Below are positions 5,598 through 6,139 of a stretch of DNA of 6,139 nucleotides, piece after piece. This DNA comes from Psychrilyobacter sp. (GTDB lineage Bacteria; Fusobacteriota; Fusobacteriia; Fusobacteriales; Fusobacteriaceae): NCBI GenBank assembly GCA_030621995.1, contig JAUXGP010000106.1, positions 1-6,139 on the forward strand, read 5' to 3'. Position 1 is the stretch's first letter; every line of letters begins with the position of its first letter. A model generated the notes under the pieces. The model was given only the letters and a program-made list of their open reading frames with translations. It was not told the origin of the DNA and did no database searches. Position numbers and translations under genes: made by a program.

Positions 5598-6139
5598 TTA
5601 TATATCTTTTTTTACTACTACTAAATTTTTGGCATCTATGGTATTTATCTCTACCACTTCATTATCGGGAGTTCTTATAGCAATCACCCTGTGTGAATTA
5701 GATATTATTTTTAACTCTGTATATAATTTTATACCCATTCCAGCAAAGAAATTTTTAATCACAGGAGTTCCTTTGACATCTAAAACACTTACAGAATCAC
5801 CCTCTAAGAAATTAGTGATAACATCCGGTTTGAAAAATTCCACTTGATTTTTAAGATTTTCCAATATTTTATTAAATACTGTAGTAAATATTTCTAAATT
5901 TTCTGTTTCTATATTCTTTGTAATACTTGAAATTATCATTTTATGAAAGTTATTGTGATAAGTAAGTGCATCCTCACCTTTTTTCGATAGGGAAACAAAA
6001 ACTTTTCTCCTGTCATTGTCCGATCTTTTTCTGGTTATAAATCCCTTATTGGATAATTTATTGATAGCAACTGTAGCAGTCCCCATGGTAATACCTAATT
6101 TATCCGATAAATTATTCATAGACAATGAGTCGTTTCCAA
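5598..6139 (-). CDS. MarR-family (FabT-like) regulator with C-terminal FeoA-like domain, 5' end outside window
   Basis: The frame stays open to the right edge; about 179 residues are visible and the first part of the MarR domain is missing. Counting from the first complete codon (Gly), the recognition helix lies at about 17-30 (ITMGTATVAINKLSNKG region). The wing at 34-53 carries the MarR signature DNDRR (40-44). The following HNNFHKMI (61-68) closely resembles the H..FHK segment of streptococcal FabT, the acyl-ACP-responsive repressor of fatty-acid synthesis, which suggests the same role. From about 110 to the end, the sequence matches the SH3-like FeoA fold (GMGIKLYTELKII, 133-145, then ID.ANL.VV). 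This tail is unusual for MarR proteins and recalls the C-terminal domain of DtxR regulators. A TTG at 6125 is internal and not the start. The neighbour upstream, which would show whether fab genes follow, is not visible. I am sure of the MarR family, fairly sure of the FeoA-like tail, and less sure of FabT function. Confidence 0.85.
   Translation of the reverse strand, partial: GNDSLSMNNLSDKLGITMGTATVAINKLSNKGFITRKRSDNDRRKVFVSLSKKGEDALTYHNNFHKMIISSITKNIETENLEIFTTVFNKILENLKNQVEFFKPDVITNFLEGDSVSVLDVKGTPVIKNFFAGMGIKLYTELKIISNSHRVIAIRTPDNEVVEINTIDAKNLVVVKKDI

Overview
The window is strongly AT-rich. All five recognisable genes lie on the minus strand, so transcription runs from the right edge to the left. 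The AT-rich codon use, a NFACT/RqcH-type gene and a FabT-like MarR regulator with a FeoA-like tail suggest a low-GC anaerobe. A member of the Fusobacteriota (Ilyobacter/Propionigenium/Psychrilyobacter-like) is my best guess. This rests on general resemblance, not on a search.

Layout from right to left, in the direction of transcription. (1) 6139-5598: a MarR-family regulator cut by the window edge, closed by a good intrinsic terminator at 5586-5554. (2) 5553-5222: a non-coding stretch built from nested inverted repeats and a pair of direct repeats, forming the leader of the next gene. (3) 5221-3611: rqcH, a NFACT-family ribosome quality-control protein. (4) 3601-3422: two palindromic repeat units, L3 and S3. 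(5) 3397-2411: a protein of unknown function with two membrane segments. (6) 2287-1307: a soluble protein of unknown function with winged-helix-like motifs. (7) 1250-904: four more palindromic units, forming a 183-bp tandem duplication of an L-S pair. (8) 801-256: a small single-pass membrane protein of unknown function. (9) 255-1: non-coding DNA rich in hairpins.

The two recognisable genes are housekeeping-like: one rescues stalled ribosomes and the other probably controls lipid genes. The three genes to their left look accessory; two are membrane-anchored helical proteins and none is recognisable. No common pathway can be read from the sequence.

The most interesting signal is the intergenic DNA. 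A family of about 109-bp (L) and about 65-bp (S) units occurs in six copies at two gene junctions, always in the same orientation. The L copies differ from each other by compensatory base-pair changes, so the fold is conserved, as RNA or as single-stranded DNA. Ends of neighbouring L and S units are complementary, suggesting a branched L+S composite. A diverged relative appears to sit in the rqcH leader.
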